Positions 1-9,356 are shown, numbered from the stretch's first letter. The stretch: DNA of 64,000 nt from an uncultured Aquimarina sp. (GCA_947495425.1 CANLYR010000007.1:94421-158420), one strand, 5' to 3'. Made by a program: numbers and translations. Notes: a model not told the origin generated them from the letters alone.

Positions 1-101
1 ATGGTTGGGTTACCATATTTGGCAATTTCTTCCATCATTTCTTTAATATAACTAGATGGGATATTATCACCGTCGATAAGTACTGCAAGATTTAGATCCA
101 T
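1..101 (-). CDS. NYN-domain protein, N-terminal fragment
   Basis: Only the first 33 codons are in the window; the gene runs off the left edge. The start is the ATG read from 101 down. The peptide begins MDLNLAVLIDGDNIPSSYIK, and the hydrophobic strand followed by DGDN is the usual opening of NYN (PIN-like) nuclease domains, where the first Asp helps bind metal. Full-length members in this phylum often carry OST-HTH/LOTUS domains after the NYN domain, but that part is not visible here. The role in RNA processing or decay is inferred from family only. Confidence 0.75.
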   Translation of the reverse strand, partial: MDLNLAVLIDGDNIPSSYIKEMMEEIAKYGNPT

Positions 102-144
102 AAAAAAATATTAGCCGTTAGCCAGCATGTTGTTTTGTGATAAA

Positions 145-1500
145 TCACCTTCTTTTCTTCTTATTTTTTAAGTTATAGGTTTTATCCCCTTTAGTCTTTG
201 GTTTTTTGTATTTCTTTTTTATCTCACGTTGGTAAGATCCTCCCTGATTGGTTTTTTTGTTTTTTTCTTTCTTTTCATGAAAAGCAGCTCCAACTTCATG
301 ATTAGGTCGCTTATGCGGGTTGTTGATCTCCTTTACTTTAGGTTGTTCTTCGGGAGTGAGTTGTTCAGAGATTGTTACTTCTGCAGGCAGTTCGAGTTGC
401 TCGATTTTCATTTCCATCAGACCCTCGATCGCATCCAGATGCTCCTGTTCTTTTTCGGTGGTGAGCACAAAAGAGACTCCTTCTTTTTCTGCACGTCCTG
501 TTCTGCCTATTCTGTGCATATAGTTCTCTGGATATTCCGGCGTATCGAGATTAATTACCTGACTCACATTTTCTATATCCAGTCCTCTGGCCATGACATC
601 AGTGGCAATGAGGATACGATTTTCTCCTTTTCTAAACTGTTCTATACTACGCAACCTGTAATTCTGAGTTTTATTAGAATGAATGATACAGATTTCATCA
701 GCATATTTTTGTTCTAGTTGCTCGAATAATCGATCAGCAATTTTTTTGAACCCAACAAAAATTAAGGTTTTATGGTAGGTTTCTCTATCAGAAAGTAAAT
801 GCTTTAGCAGGTTAACTTTGGTATAAAAGTTGGGTACTCTAAAACCATATTGCTTGATATTCTCGAGTGGTGTTCCACTTTTGGCAACAGATATTTTTTG
901 GGGTTTGATAAAGGTTTCTGAAATCATTTGATCTACTTCATCTGTCATGGTAGCAGAAAACATAATATTTTGTCGCTGCCGCGGAAGGATATCAAAAATA
1001 TTCATCAATTGATGTCTAAACCCAAGATCAAGCATCACATCTACTTCATCAATCACAATTTTTTGGATTGATTTTAATTGTAATACTCTACTCACCGCCA
1101 GATCATATAAACGCCCGGGTGTGGCTACAATAATATCCAACCCTTCAGAAACGGCTTGTTTTTGGGTATTGATATTGGTGCCACCATAGACTCCTGTAAT
1201 ACGCATATTGATATAGGTGGATAGTTTTTCAATTTCATCAACTACTTGTACAACAAGTTCTCGAGTCGGTACTAATACTAATACTCTGGGGTTTTGTTGT
1301 ACAGAATATTTCAACATTCTTAAAATAGGAAGCATATAGGCATAAGTTTTACCAGTACCTGTTTGTGCAATACCTACAACATCTTTACCCGACATCACTA
1401 CAGAAAATGCTTGTTCTTGGATTGGTGTAGGAGTTTCGAACCCCAAATCATCAAGGGCATTGATAAGTTGTGTGCTTAAATTTAAATCTCTAAAAGTCAA
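145..1500 (-). CDS. DEAD-box ATP-dependent RNA helicase
   Basis: RNA helicase that remodels RNA or ribosomal particles in the cytoplasm at the cost of ATP. All core motifs are present in order: Q motif (PTPIQ), Walker A (AQTGTGKT), PTRELV, TPGR, motif II as DEVD in place of DEAD, SAT, then ATDVMARGLD and HRIGRTGR in the second RecA lobe. The tail is rich in Lys and Arg, as in the RhlE/CshA-like group, and probably binds RNA. The open frame extends up to a TTG at 1524, but that codon lies inside a TAnnTTTG promoter box. I therefore start at the in-frame TTG at 1500, which gives LTFRDLNL, the usual N-terminus of flavobacterial homologues. It is alone on this strand next to the NYN gene. Confidence 0.9.
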   Translation of the reverse strand: MTFRDLNLSTQLINALDDLGFETPTPIQEQAFSVVMSGKDVVGIAQTGTGKTYAYMLPILRMLKYSVQQNPRVLVLVPTRELVVQVVDEIEKLSTYINMRITGVYGGTNINTQKQAVSEGLDIIVATPGRLYDLAVSRVLQLKSIQKIVIDEVDVMLDLGFRHQLMNIFDILPRQRQNIMFSATMTDEVDQMISETFIKPQKISVAKSGTPLENIKQYGFRVPNFYTKVNLLKHLLSDRETYHKTLIFVGFKKIADRLFEQLEQKYADEICIIHSNKTQNYRLRSIEQFRKGENRILIATDVMARGLDIENVSQVINLDTPEYPENYMHRIGRTGRAEKEGVSFVLTTEKEQEHLDAIEGLMEMKIEQLELPAEVTISEQLTPEEQPKVKEINNPHKRPNHEVGAAFHEKKEKNKKTNQGGSYQREIKKKYKKPKTKGDKTYNLKNKKKRR

Positions 1501-1521
1501 TTGATTTATTTTTTGATGGTA

Positions 1522-1529
1522 CAAAGGTA
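1522..1529 (-). promoter_or_regulatory. -7 promoter box of the helicase gene
   Basis: The minus strand reads TACCTTTG, matching the Bacteroidota sigma-A -7 consensus TAnnTTTG. Transcription would start a few bases downstream, near 1516, about 15 bases before the proposed TTG start. No clear -33 TTG is seen at the usual distance. Confidence 0.5.
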
Positions 1530-1660
1530 GCCTTATTTTTGGGGATTCGATTTATGAGGATCAATATTAAATTATACAATAAGAATTAGTCAGACATAAG
1601 AAAATAAGAATGTATAGGTGCCATTTTATAATTTGATACTTTTTTGGCTTTTGTCTGATC

Positions 1661-1668
1661 TATTTTTG
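1661..1668 (+). promoter_or_regulatory. -7 promoter box of the Cys-rich lipoprotein gene
   Basis: TATTTTTG matches TAnnTTTG and lies 32 bases before the ATG at 1701. A TTG at 1633-1635 is somewhat too far upstream for a standard -33 element. Confidence 0.45.
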
Positions 1669-1700
1669 AATATCAATTTAAAACACAAATTATGATACTC

Positions 1701-2483
1701 ATGAAAAACGCATTAAAAACCATTGTATTGAGTAGCGTACTATTTGCTTTTTTTATAGCATGTAGTGACGACTCAGCTACCGAAGCGCAAATGCCTGATG
1801 AAATTACAGGAGAAGAAACACCAGATGAGGAAACGCCAGATGAAGAAGTAATCATAGAAGATTTTACTAATTTTAAAAGCGATCCAAAGCTTATAGAGTA
1901 CGTAGAACAATCAATAAATGCGTTGAATAGACAAGTTGATCTAGAAACCGCATCTTTGTTTGAAGAAACAATTGAACTGTCGAACCAGCAACATCAAGAA
2001 CTAGCCATTGCCTTAGGTTTTGATAGCATAGAACAAATGAATGAATATAATGATCTTAGAATTGAAAGTTGGGAACAACTAGTTAAACGGTTTGACTTAA
2101 GAAATCAAAATGAAGTAGAAATTAATGAAACCTTAGTTGATCTATTTATGGAACAAGTAGAACAAGTCGTGAACAGAAACCCAGAGCAACTAAATATAGG
2201 CAAAGGACCAATGGATTGGCGGTGTACACCTTGTTACATTACATACAGAGAAAAATCCAGAGAAAGAAGAAATACATTTCATGCCATGCAAGAAGTATGT
2301 TGGGATCAGCGACAAGAAGATGGGGATCTAGAAAATTTCAGAAAATGCCAATCAAGAGCTGTGCGCATAAACGAAATCAAACTTTTCAAAAACCATTTTG
2401 ATGTTATTTGTTGTTATTACAACCTATGCAATATTGTAATTAATTCTAATGTTTATGAAATTTGTGAAGTACCGAGTATTTAA
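1701..2483 (+). CDS. Cys-rich lipoprotein of unknown function
   Basis: I do not recognise the family. The protein starts with a lipoprotein signal: a charged MKN, a hydrophobic stretch and the lipobox FIAC. After that comes an acidic spacer with a repeated ETPDEE unit, then a helical middle rich in Glu and Gln. The last 90 residues hold eight Cys (CTPC, CWD, KCQ, CCYYNLC, EIC), unusual for a flavobacterial lipoprotein and suggesting disulfides or metal binding on the cell surface or in the periplasm. An upstream in-frame ATG at 1692 is possible, but the one at 1701 gives the better signal peptide. The gene stands alone. Confidence 0.75.
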   Translation: MKNALKTIVLSSVLFAFFIACSDDSATEAQMPDEITGEETPDEETPDEEVIIEDFTNFKSDPKLIEYVEQSINALNRQVDLETASLFEETIELSNQQHQELAIALGFDSIEQMNEYNDLRIESWEQLVKRFDLRNQNEVEINETLVDLFMEQVEQVVNRNPEQLNIGKGPMDWRCTPCYITYREKSRERRNTFHAMQEVCWDQRQEDGDLENFRKCQSRAVRINEIKLFKNHFDVICCYYNLCNIVINSNVYEICEVPSI

Positions 2484-2568
2484 TTAAAGTTTCATAAGGT
2501 AAAAAATGTTTAAATCACTTCTTCATATAAACAATAGTAAGTCTTATTATATCTAGATTTTTTTTAAT

Positions 2569-2576
2569 TATTTTTG
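2569..2576 (+). promoter_or_regulatory. -7 promoter box before the FMN reductase gene
   Basis: TATTTTTG matches TAnnTTTG and ends 20 bases before the ATG at 2597. It probably drives the FMN reductase-pabB pair. Confidence 0.45.
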
Positions 2577-2596
2577 GTAGCACAAATTAATTATTC

Positions 2597-3130
2597 ATGA
2601 AAAATATTCTTGCCTTTTCTGGTTCTAACAGTAGTACTTCAATAAATCAAAAACTTGTTGAGTATGTAGCTTCAAAAATTAAAGAACATAAGGTAAAGGT
2701 GGTTAATTTGATCGATTATCCAATGCCAATGTATAGTGAGGATGAAGAGAAAAATAGTTTCCCGGGAATGGCCATGGGGCTAAAACAACAAATATCTGAA
2801 GCAGATGCACTTATTATTTCTGTAAATGAACATAATGGTAGTTGGAGTGCCTTTTTTAAGAATATCATAGATTGGTTATCTCGCCTGGATCGTAATTTTT
2901 TAGTAGGAAAGAAAATTCTTTTAATGAGTACTGCTCCCGGTAAAAGAGGAGGGGTAGGCTCACTAGAGTATGCAAAGAGTGTATTGCCCAGATTTGGCGG
3001 TGAGGTTGTAGAAAGTTTTAGTTTCCCTTCTTTTTATAATAACTTTTCTTCAGATTCTAATACGGTCAAAGATGAGACTCTTTTATTGGGATTAAACCAA
3101 GTTCTCAGTACTTTTGCGCATCAAATCTAA
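2597..3130 (+). CDS. NADPH-dependent FMN reductase family protein
   Basis: Small flavodoxin-fold protein of 177 residues, the normal size for NAD(P)H-dependent FMN/azo/quinone reductases. The phosphate loop GSNSSTSIN near residue 10 binds FMN, and an NEHNGSWSAFFKNIIDW segment near residue 78 matches the second flavin loop (often PEYNGS). It is cytoplasmic with no signal peptide. The stop lies six bases before the GTG of pabB, so the two genes are probably one transcript. The physiological electron acceptor cannot be told from sequence. Confidence 0.88.
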   Translation: MKNILAFSGSNSSTSINQKLVEYVASKIKEHKVKVVNLIDYPMPMYSEDEEKNSFPGMAMGLKQQISEADALIISVNEHNGSWSAFFKNIIDWLSRLDRNFLVGKKILLMSTAPGKRGGVGSLEYAKSVLPRFGGEVVESFSFPSFYNNFSSDSNTVKDETLLLGLNQVLSTFAHQI

Positions 3131-3136
3131 TGGCAG

Positions 3137-4465
3137 GTGCGTAGCATTAAAAAATATACTTTAGAAAATCCATCAAGATTTAAAAACCAATTGTTGTGCT
3201 GGAGCCAACAATTTGATGACATTGTCTGGTTAGATTCTAACGAGTATACCCAACAATACTCAAGTTACGATGCAGTACTTGCAGTCGATGCGTTTACTGC
3301 GATCAAAACAGATTATCATTATGCATTTGAACAATTAAAAGAATATCAGGAACACACTAGAGACTGGATTTTTGGCTACTTTTCGTATGATCTTAAAAAT
3401 GATACTGAAAATCTGGTTTCTAAAAATAAAGATGAGTTAAAATTTCCTGATCTATACTTTTTTCAGCCCAAAAAGCTTTTCTTTCTCAAAGGCAATGTTT
3501 TAGAAGTTCACTATTTAAGAATGGTGGATGACGAAATAAACGATGATTTTAAAATAATTTCATCGATAGCATTGGATGAGTTGATGGTTGTACCAAAAAA
3601 GGAGAAAAATAGTGAATCTTCTTGCGGCAACCTCAAAATAAGTCTTAGCATTACAAAAGATGTATATAAAGAAAAGGTGAATAGAATGTTAGCGCACATA
3701 CGAAGAGGTGATATTTATGAAGCTAATTTTTGTCAGGAGTTTTTTGCAAAAGATAGTTGTATTAATCCTTTACAGACCTATAACCATCTCAATGCTATTT
3801 CTAAGCCTCCTTTTGCTACATTTCTCAAAATGAATCATCACTATGCATTATCGGCCTCGCCAGAGCGATATTTGCGAAAAGAAGGCCAAAAAATAATTTC
3901 TCAACCGATAAAAGGAACCGCAAAACGATCTGATGATACACAACACGATCAAGAGTTAATACTTGATCTAAAGAATGATCCAAAAGAACGATCAGAAAAT
4001 GTGATGATTGTAGATTTGGTACGCAATGATTTATCTCGAACAGCTATTAAGGGTGCTGTACAAGTAGAGGAGTTGTGCAAGGTGTATTCTTTTAAACAAG
4101 TGCATCAAATGATATCTACTGTGGTTTCAGAGGTAGAGGTAACGACTTCTCCTGTTGATATTATCAAATCAACGTTTCCTATGGGTAGTATGACAGGAGC
4201 CCCAAAAATATCTGCTATGAATATCATAGAAGAACTCGAAGCCTCCAAACGTGGTCTGTATAGCGGAGCAGTGGGATATTTTACTCCCGATGGTGATTTT
4301 GATTTTAATGTTGTGATAAGGAGCATTTTGTATAATGAATTTGAAAAATATGTTTCTTATACCGTTGGAGGAGCAATTACAGCCAAATCTGATCCAGATC
4401 AAGAGTATGAGGAATGTTTACTTAAAGCAAAAGCCATGCGAGAGGTGTTGGAGGGGGTAATATAA
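3137..4465 (+). CDS. pabB: Aminodeoxychorismate synthase component I
   Basis: Chorismate-binding enzyme that aminates chorismate to 4-amino-4-deoxychorismate for folate synthesis, normally with a PabA glutaminase that is not in this window. The C-terminal chorismate domain is clear. PIKGT near residue 259 has the Lys typical of PabB, where anthranilate synthase TrpE has PIAGT. GSMTGAPK and the ending VGGAITAKSDPDQEYEEC are further family marks. At 442 residues it is the usual length. The start is GTG; the ATG overlapping the upstream stop runs into a stop after four codons. It follows the FMN reductase gene by six bases. Confidence 0.92.
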   Translation: MRSIKKYTLENPSRFKNQLLCWSQQFDDIVWLDSNEYTQQYSSYDAVLAVDAFTAIKTDYHYAFEQLKEYQEHTRDWIFGYFSYDLKNDTENLVSKNKDELKFPDLYFFQPKKLFFLKGNVLEVHYLRMVDDEINDDFKIISSIALDELMVVPKKEKNSESSCGNLKISLSITKDVYKEKVNRMLAHIRRGDIYEANFCQEFFAKDSCINPLQTYNHLNAISKPPFATFLKMNHHYALSASPERYLRKEGQKIISQPIKGTAKRSDDTQHDQELILDLKNDPKERSENVMIVDLVRNDLSRTAIKGAVQVEELCKVYSFKQVHQMISTVVSEVEVTTSPVDIIKSTFPMGSMTGAPKISAMNIIEELEASKRGLYSGAVGYFTPDGDFDFNVVIRSILYNEFEKYVSYTVGGAITAKSDPDQEYEECLLKAKAMREVLEGVI

Positions 4466-4673
4466 AGCGTTCAGTAGGCAGTTAGCAGGAGAGAGCTCCT
4501 AAATTATGAATAATTAAGTATTTAATTATATAATGAAGTAATTCATGTTGAGTTTTGGTTAGTTTATAAATGTTCTAGCAAAAAGATTTGAATGACAAAC
4601 TTTTTGAATATGAAAATAAAAGATAATATATCCGTTTCTATAAATTTTGTAATTTGATAGCTCATTACTTGTC
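4466..4673. other. Intergenic region with short repeat-like sequence
   Basis: No gene is visible. Just after the pabB stop a run of CAGTAGGCAGTTAGCAGG-type sequence resembles the short CAGT-rich intergenic repeats common in flavobacteria. It is followed by a small inverted repeat (AGGAG / CTCCT) near 4487-4500. Confidence 0.3.
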
Positions 4674-7007
4674 ATGCTTCGTTTTACTTTAATTTTATTT
4701 CTTCTTGGTCAAATAATTTGTGCTCAAGAATTAGCAACTACTAAAATTGATTCTATTTTACAACGGTTTCATGCGAACAAGTCTGTAGCGCTTCATATTC
4801 ACAGTAATAAAAGCACATACGTTAGCGACGAAAAAATCTGGTTTAGTATTTATGCATTCGAAAAAGTAAGTGCAAAAATCAATAAAAACAAATATAATGT
4901 TGTTGTGCAATTAACAGACTCAAACAACACTATTCTTTCCAAATCATTACTGTACTTAAATAATGGTCAGGTAAATGGAAATTTTACTTTAAATCCAGAA
5001 ATTAAAACTGATACATATTACCTCAAAACCTTCATCCCTAAAAACGCTACCCCTAGTGCTGCTTTTACTAAAGCGATAAAAATTATTAATCCTTCTTCCT
5101 CAATTAGAACTAAGAATAAAGTAAATCATATTACAAAATTAGATGTTCAAATTTTACCAGAAGGGGGGTGTTTAATTTCGAATACGTTAAATAGTTGTGG
5201 CATTAAAATTTTAAATGCCAACGGGAAAGGTGTTAGGCTTAAAAATTTAGTTCTTGAAGATATAGAGGGTAATATTTTAAAAAATAATGTAGCTACAAAC
5301 GCTTTAGGAATGGGAAAATTCTCTTTTATGCCAGAAGAGAACATTACTTATTTTTTACGTTCTAAATCCAAAAATTTTAAACACAAACTACCAAGAACTT
5401 CTCAGATAGGAATTGCTTTAAAACTAGAGCAAAACTATAAAACTGGTGAATTACAAATAGATCTAAATACCAATGAAAGATCACTTGCCGCGTACAGTAA
5501 TCAAGATTTTATAATTACCATTCATAAGGCAGGTCTTGCTCGCAGTTATATAACGCAATTTGATGAAGACTATCCAAAATTGGTTTTAAATATCCCGAGT
5601 CATAAGCTTTTTTCTGGGACAAATACAATTACAGTATTCAATAAAGATCTTAAACCTATGGTTGAACGGTTATTTTTTAATTTTGAAAGTGTAAAAGAAA
5701 CGAGCTCTTTTATTCATGAGGCTTCAAAAGTTAGTGATACAGTTACCTATACCATTTTAAATAAAGTAGGTGGTCAAACTGTTAAAACACAAACAAGCAT
5801 TTCAGTTTTACCTTTAAAAACTTTGGCAAACACTAATCGCGATCATGTATTTGCTTCGGTTCATTTAAAGCCATTTTTGAATGGGAATATTGAAAATCCT
5901 TCATATTACTTTCAAAAAAATAATAACAAAAAACGTTATGAACTGGATTTGTTACTGCTAACTCAAGGTTGGAGTAAGTATAATTGGAATACTATTTTTA
6001 ATGCTGAAAAAGATTCTGAATTAGAAAATAATTCAGGGCTTACAATTTCTGGTTATGTTGTACCATTTGATGAGAAACAAAAATTAAAAAATGTATTACT
6101 GTACTCCAAAACGAATAAAAATATAAAGATGGTAGATCTAGATAAAGACAATACATTTCACATAGAAAACTTGATATTACAAACAGATTCTGACTTTGAA
6201 TTCTCTACACTTGACAATTTTGGAAAACCCGTCAAGGCCAACTTCTTTTTTACGGTAAAACCATTAGGTGAAGTTTTGGATAAAAAGTTCGAAATGAATA
6301 TTACAGATTCATTTTCTGAAACTAGTCTGACCGAAGCAATCATAGAAAATTTTGAAGGTGAAGTTCTGGATGAAGTCATTATTAATGTGAATAAGCTGAA
6401 GTTTAAAAGATTCACAAAAGGGCGATATGGTGTCAAAGTAGATTCTTCTTTATATGCTTATAGAACTGTTGAAGATTATTTTAAAAGCAAGGAAGGTTTA
6501 CGATTGGCGTACCATTTTTCAAGCGGAAGTGATTTTGGAGGCTATTATTGGACGTACAGAGATGGTACAAAAGCACATTTTATCTTAAACGGAAAGCGTG
6601 CTACCTACATGAACGGTCTTTTGAAAATTAATATGGAAAATATATTAGAGCTTTATCATGGTGGGCGCGATGGATACGGGCATAGAAACAGTCACTTAAT
6701 TTATACGAACGGTAAAGAACTCGAAATGCCTGAATACTTAAAAACTTCAAAAACTTTTAAACTAAAAAATGGGTTTACATTTCAAAAAGAAACATATAAA
6801 CCAGAATATATTGATTATGAAAGTGATTCCTATCAAAAATTTGCAGCAATTGCCTGGGAACCTTTAGTAAAGAGTAATAAAGACAGCTACAGCAAAATAT
6901 CATTCATTAATCCGGGTAAACATAGTTTACTTTTTTATATTGAGGGCTTTACTGAAACCGGTGAACCGTTTAGTACGATAACCTCTTATGAGCGTAAGAA
7001 AAATTAG
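4674..7007 (+). CDS. Large secreted MG2-like (macroglobulin-type) protein
   Basis: The 777-residue protein has a signal peptide ending in CAQ, typical for Bacteroidota exported proteins. After it comes an IHSNKSTYVSDEKIWFSIYAF segment matching the opening of MG2/macroglobulin-like domains (pattern: H.DK..Y..GE.IWFK.Y), continued by beta-rich repeats. Large Bacteroidota proteins of this type, often annotated as TonB-plug or carboxypeptidase-regulatory-like proteins, are predicted at the cell surface, but their function is unknown. No beta-barrel or thioester motif is visible. It is flanked by non-coding gaps and appears to be transcribed alone. Confidence 0.6.
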   Translation: MLRFTLILFLLGQIICAQELATTKIDSILQRFHANKSVALHIHSNKSTYVSDEKIWFSIYAFEKVSAKINKNKYNVVVQLTDSNNTILSKSLLYLNNGQVNGNFTLNPEIKTDTYYLKTFIPKNATPSAAFTKAIKIINPSSSIRTKNKVNHITKLDVQILPEGGCLISNTLNSCGIKILNANGKGVRLKNLVLEDIEGNILKNNVATNALGMGKFSFMPEENITYFLRSKSKNFKHKLPRTSQIGIALKLEQNYKTGELQIDLNTNERSLAAYSNQDFIITIHKAGLARSYITQFDEDYPKLVLNIPSHKLFSGTNTITVFNKDLKPMVERLFFNFESVKETSSFIHEASKVSDTVTYTILNKVGGQTVKTQTSISVLPLKTLANTNRDHVFASVHLKPFLNGNIENPSYYFQKNNNKKRYELDLLLLTQGWSKYNWNTIFNAEKDSELENNSGLTISGYVVPFDEKQKLKNVLLYSKTNKNIKMVDLDKDNTFHIENLILQTDSDFEFSTLDNFGKPVKANFFFTVKPLGEVLDKKFEMNITDSFSETSLTEAIIENFEGEVLDEVIINVNKLKFKRFTKGRYGVKVDSSLYAYRTVEDYFKSKEGLRLAYHFSSGSDFGGYYWTYRDGTKAHFILNGKRATYMNGLLKINMENILELYHGGRDGYGHRNSHLIYTNGKELEMPEYLKTSKTFKLKNGFTFQKETYKPEYIDYESDSYQKFAAIAWEPLVKSNKDSYSKISFINPGKHSLLFYIEGFTETGEPFSTITSYERKKN

Positions 7008-7182
7008 AGGTCAGTAGCTAGTAACTTATATTCCGATTGAAATACTGTGTCGATCTCTAGTTGAGTGCATTTCAATCTTGTTTTTGTTGACAAAATAGTT
7101 CTCGACTGCGTCCTAAAAGACAGTAGTAATTGCTCTAAAACTACAAACTATAAACTACAAACTACATACTCCAGACTGATAA
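7008..7182. repeat. Intergenic low-complexity ACTACAAACTATA repeat
   Basis: Between convergent genes, bases 7137-7170 consist of imperfect direct copies of a unit like AAACTACAAACTAT. Upstream is a CAGTAGCTAGTAAC stretch similar to that after pabB. No terminator hairpin is obvious. Confidence 0.45.
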
Positions 7183-7884
7183 TTATACCAAATTACGCCT
7201 AAAACTCTTTCTAACATCAATAATAGTTTGTTTCACTTGTTGAGCCGTCATATCTTTTATGGTAGCGATTTCTTCAAAATTTAATTTTCCAAAAACAAAA
7301 AGATCAATAATTTTTGAAGCTTCCATGGGTAACCAACTATAGAATTTACCCAACAATTTTTGTTTCCTAAACGATGATGAAGGTTCTGTATCTATAATTT
7401 TGAGAATAGCAGAATCAAGATCATCATATATAAAACTTTGTTTATGTTTAGAGTTTTGATGATAACAAATATCATCCAAATCTTCTTTCATGATAAGTTC
7501 GTTATCTGCTTCTGCTGTAAAATTTTCTTCAAGTTTTTCAAGTTCAATGTTCAGAAAATGATTTGTGCTTATACTTCTTTGATGCCAACCTTCTCGATGA
7601 TGTAGTTCATCAATCAAATGATCTGCAATTTTAAAAAGTTGCAACTCTAGCGATAATGTATCTATGTTTACGTCAAAATCATCTGAGTACAATTTTAAGA
7701 TCGCATCATCAATAATACCATTAGAACAATACATGTTTTGAGGCAAAATGCCTACACTTTCAGCAATATAAAGCCGATGCTTTACATAAGGATGTAAATG
7801 GGGGACAATGGATAATAATTTTTTACTGAATTCCCTCTGATCATCAGCTCCGTAAAATTTCTGCAATTCTTGTGTCGTGTTCAT
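7183..7884 (-). CDS. Sigma-70-like regulator with C-terminal HTH
   Basis: The last 45 residues (IIDLFVFGKLNFEEIA, then an AQQVKQTIIDVRKSFRR helix) look like sigma region 4: a helix-turn-helix with a final basic recognition helix. The N-terminal 180 residues are helical and acidic and do not show a convincing sigma region 2, so it may be a divergent sigma factor or another regulator that uses the same HTH. There is no signal peptide or membrane segment. It is read opposite to tilS from a shared 100-base gap. Confidence 0.5.
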   Translation of the reverse strand: MNTTQELQKFYGADDQREFSKKLLSIVPHLHPYVKHRLYIAESVGILPQNMYCSNGIIDDAILKLYSDDFDVNIDTLSLELQLFKIADHLIDELHHREGWHQRSISTNHFLNIELEKLEENFTAEADNELIMKEDLDDICYHQNSKHKQSFIYDDLDSAILKIIDTEPSSSFRKQKLLGKFYSWLPMEASKIIDLFVFGKLNFEEIATIKDMTAQQVKQTIIDVRKSFRRNLV

Positions 7885-7985
7885 TGGTGAATGATTTAAG
7901 AGTTGTTTTCTAAAAATAAGAAAAACAAACTAAAAATGATGTTAAAAATCTGAAAATCAGAATGTAAACCAAATTCAAGGGTTGA

Positions 7986-8015
7986 TTGTCATCGCAATTC
8001 AAAATTGTATATTTG
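7986..8015 (+). promoter_or_regulatory. Promoter of tilS-dsbD
   Basis: TTG at 7986-7988 and TATATTTG at 8008-8015 with a 19-base spacer match the full Bacteroidota promoter (TTG, then TAnnTTTG). The start of transcription would be near 8020, so the TTG codon at 7986 cannot start translation. Confidence 0.65.
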
Positions 8016-8042
8016 ACAAATAAAAAATCGAATTACAATCTA

Positions 8043-9356
8043 GTGGTACAAGAGTTTAAAAATCATATTGGCAAAAATCTTTCATTCCTTTCAGGAGGTA
8101 GATTTTTAATAGCCTGTAGTGGGGGGCTGGATAGTATAGTTCTTGTACATCTATGCGACAAAATTAACCTGCACTTTGGAATAGCGCATTGTAATTTTAA
8201 TTTGCGAGGAGCCGAAAGTGATCAAGACGAAGAGTTTGTAAAAAAAATGGCGCATCAAGTCGAGTCCGAATTTTTTGTAAAGCATTTTAATACAGAAGCA
8301 TATAGCAAGTCGAATCAGGTATCTATTCAAATGGCAGCTAGAGAACTTCGTTATACTTGGTTTAAGCAATTAGCGCAAGAGTTTCAGTTTGATTATGTTT
8401 TAACAGCTCATCATGCCGATGATAACCTGGAAACGTTTTTGATTAATCTTTCTAGAGGTACAGGTATCGAAGGATTAACAGGTATACCAGAAACTAATGA
8501 ACTGCTCGTTCGTCCACTATTACCTTTTTCAAGAAAGGATATAGAAAAATTTGCTAAAGAAAATGCATTAACGTGGAGAGAAGATAGCAGTAATAGCAGT
8601 ATTAAATACCTGAGAAACAAACTCAGGCACCATGTTATTCCTGAATTGAGGTCAGTAAACCCACAGTTTTTACAGAATTTTGAGACTACATTAACCTACC
8701 TAAAGCAAAGCAGCGAGTTTATAACTAATCAGACGCTTCGCGCTAAAAAAGAGCTGTTCGAATTTTTAGATGATGATAGTATTAAGATCCCCATACATCG
8801 ATTAAGAGAATATGGCAATCCCAAAACTTTCTTATACATGTTGTTAAAGGAATATAATTTTAAAGCCTGGGATGATATTGAGAAAGTGCTTTTGGCTCAA
8901 TCCGGAAAGCAAATTTTTTCTGAAACCCACCGACTAGTAAAAGATCGAGATTATTTACTGCTAAGTCCTGTTGCCGAAGAAATTTCAAATCGCACCTATA
9001 CGATTTTAGAAGAAGAGCGTATGCTTATGATTCCTTCTGGAACATTAATATTTAGGGATGTAGACGAAATTTCTGAAATAGATCTTAAAACCATTTATGT
9101 AGATAAAGAAAAGTTAAAGTATCCATTGACTGTAAGAAAATGGAAAGAAGGCGACTATTTTTATCCTTTGGGAATGAAAGGGAAGAAAAAGCTGAGCAAG
9201 TATTTTAAAGATGAAAAACTATCTTTATTAGCAAAAGAACGCGTATGGTTGTTATGCTCTGGAAAAGAAATCATTTGGATAATAAAATATAGAGCTGATA
9301 ACCGTTTTAAAATAACACCTCAAACGAAACAACTATTAAAAATTACAATCACCTAA
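8043..9356 (+). CDS. tilS: tRNA(Ile)-lysidine synthetase
   Basis: Essential enzyme that converts C34 of the CAU-anticodon tRNA-Ile to lysidine, using ATP and Lys, so that it reads AUA codons. The PP-loop SGGLDS (residues 26-31 from this start) binds ATP. HCNFNLRG and AHHADDNLETFLINLSRGTG are hallmark TilS segments, and a TilS C-terminal domain follows (LTVRKWKEGDYFYPLGMKG). The open frame could begin at a TTG at 7986, but a good promoter occupies 7986-8015, so I place the start at the in-frame GTG at 8043. The stop overlaps the dsbD ATG by one base, indicating translational coupling. Confidence 0.93.
   Translation: MVQEFKNHIGKNLSFLSGGRFLIACSGGLDSIVLVHLCDKINLHFGIAHCNFNLRGAESDQDEEFVKKMAHQVESEFFVKHFNTEAYSKSNQVSIQMAARELRYTWFKQLAQEFQFDYVLTAHHADDNLETFLINLSRGTGIEGLTGIPETNELLVRPLLPFSRKDIEKFAKENALTWREDSSNSSIKYLRNKLRHHVIPELRSVNPQFLQNFETTLTYLKQSSEFITNQTLRAKKELFEFLDDDSIKIPIHRLREYGNPKTFLYMLLKEYNFKAWDDIEKVLLAQSGKQIFSETHRLVKDRDYLLLSPVAEEISNRTYTILEEERMLMIPSGTLIFRDVDEISEIDLKTIYVDKEKLKYPLTVRKWKEGDYFYPLGMKGKKKLSKYFKDEKLSLLAKERVWLLCSGKEIIWIIKYRADNRFKITPQTKQLLKITIT

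Noticed and set aside
229..717. 162-codon plus-strand frame over the helicase gene
   Set aside because: It is antisense to conserved helicase motifs, and its translation is Phe-rich with no known domain.
145..1500. Inactive helicase because motif II reads DEVD
   Set aside because: The two acidic residues that bind Mg and ATP are kept; DEVD occurs in active relatives, and all other motifs are intact.
7137..7170. CRISPR-like array
   Set aside because: The ACTACAAACTAT copies are adjacent and short with no unique spacers; it is a simple repeat.
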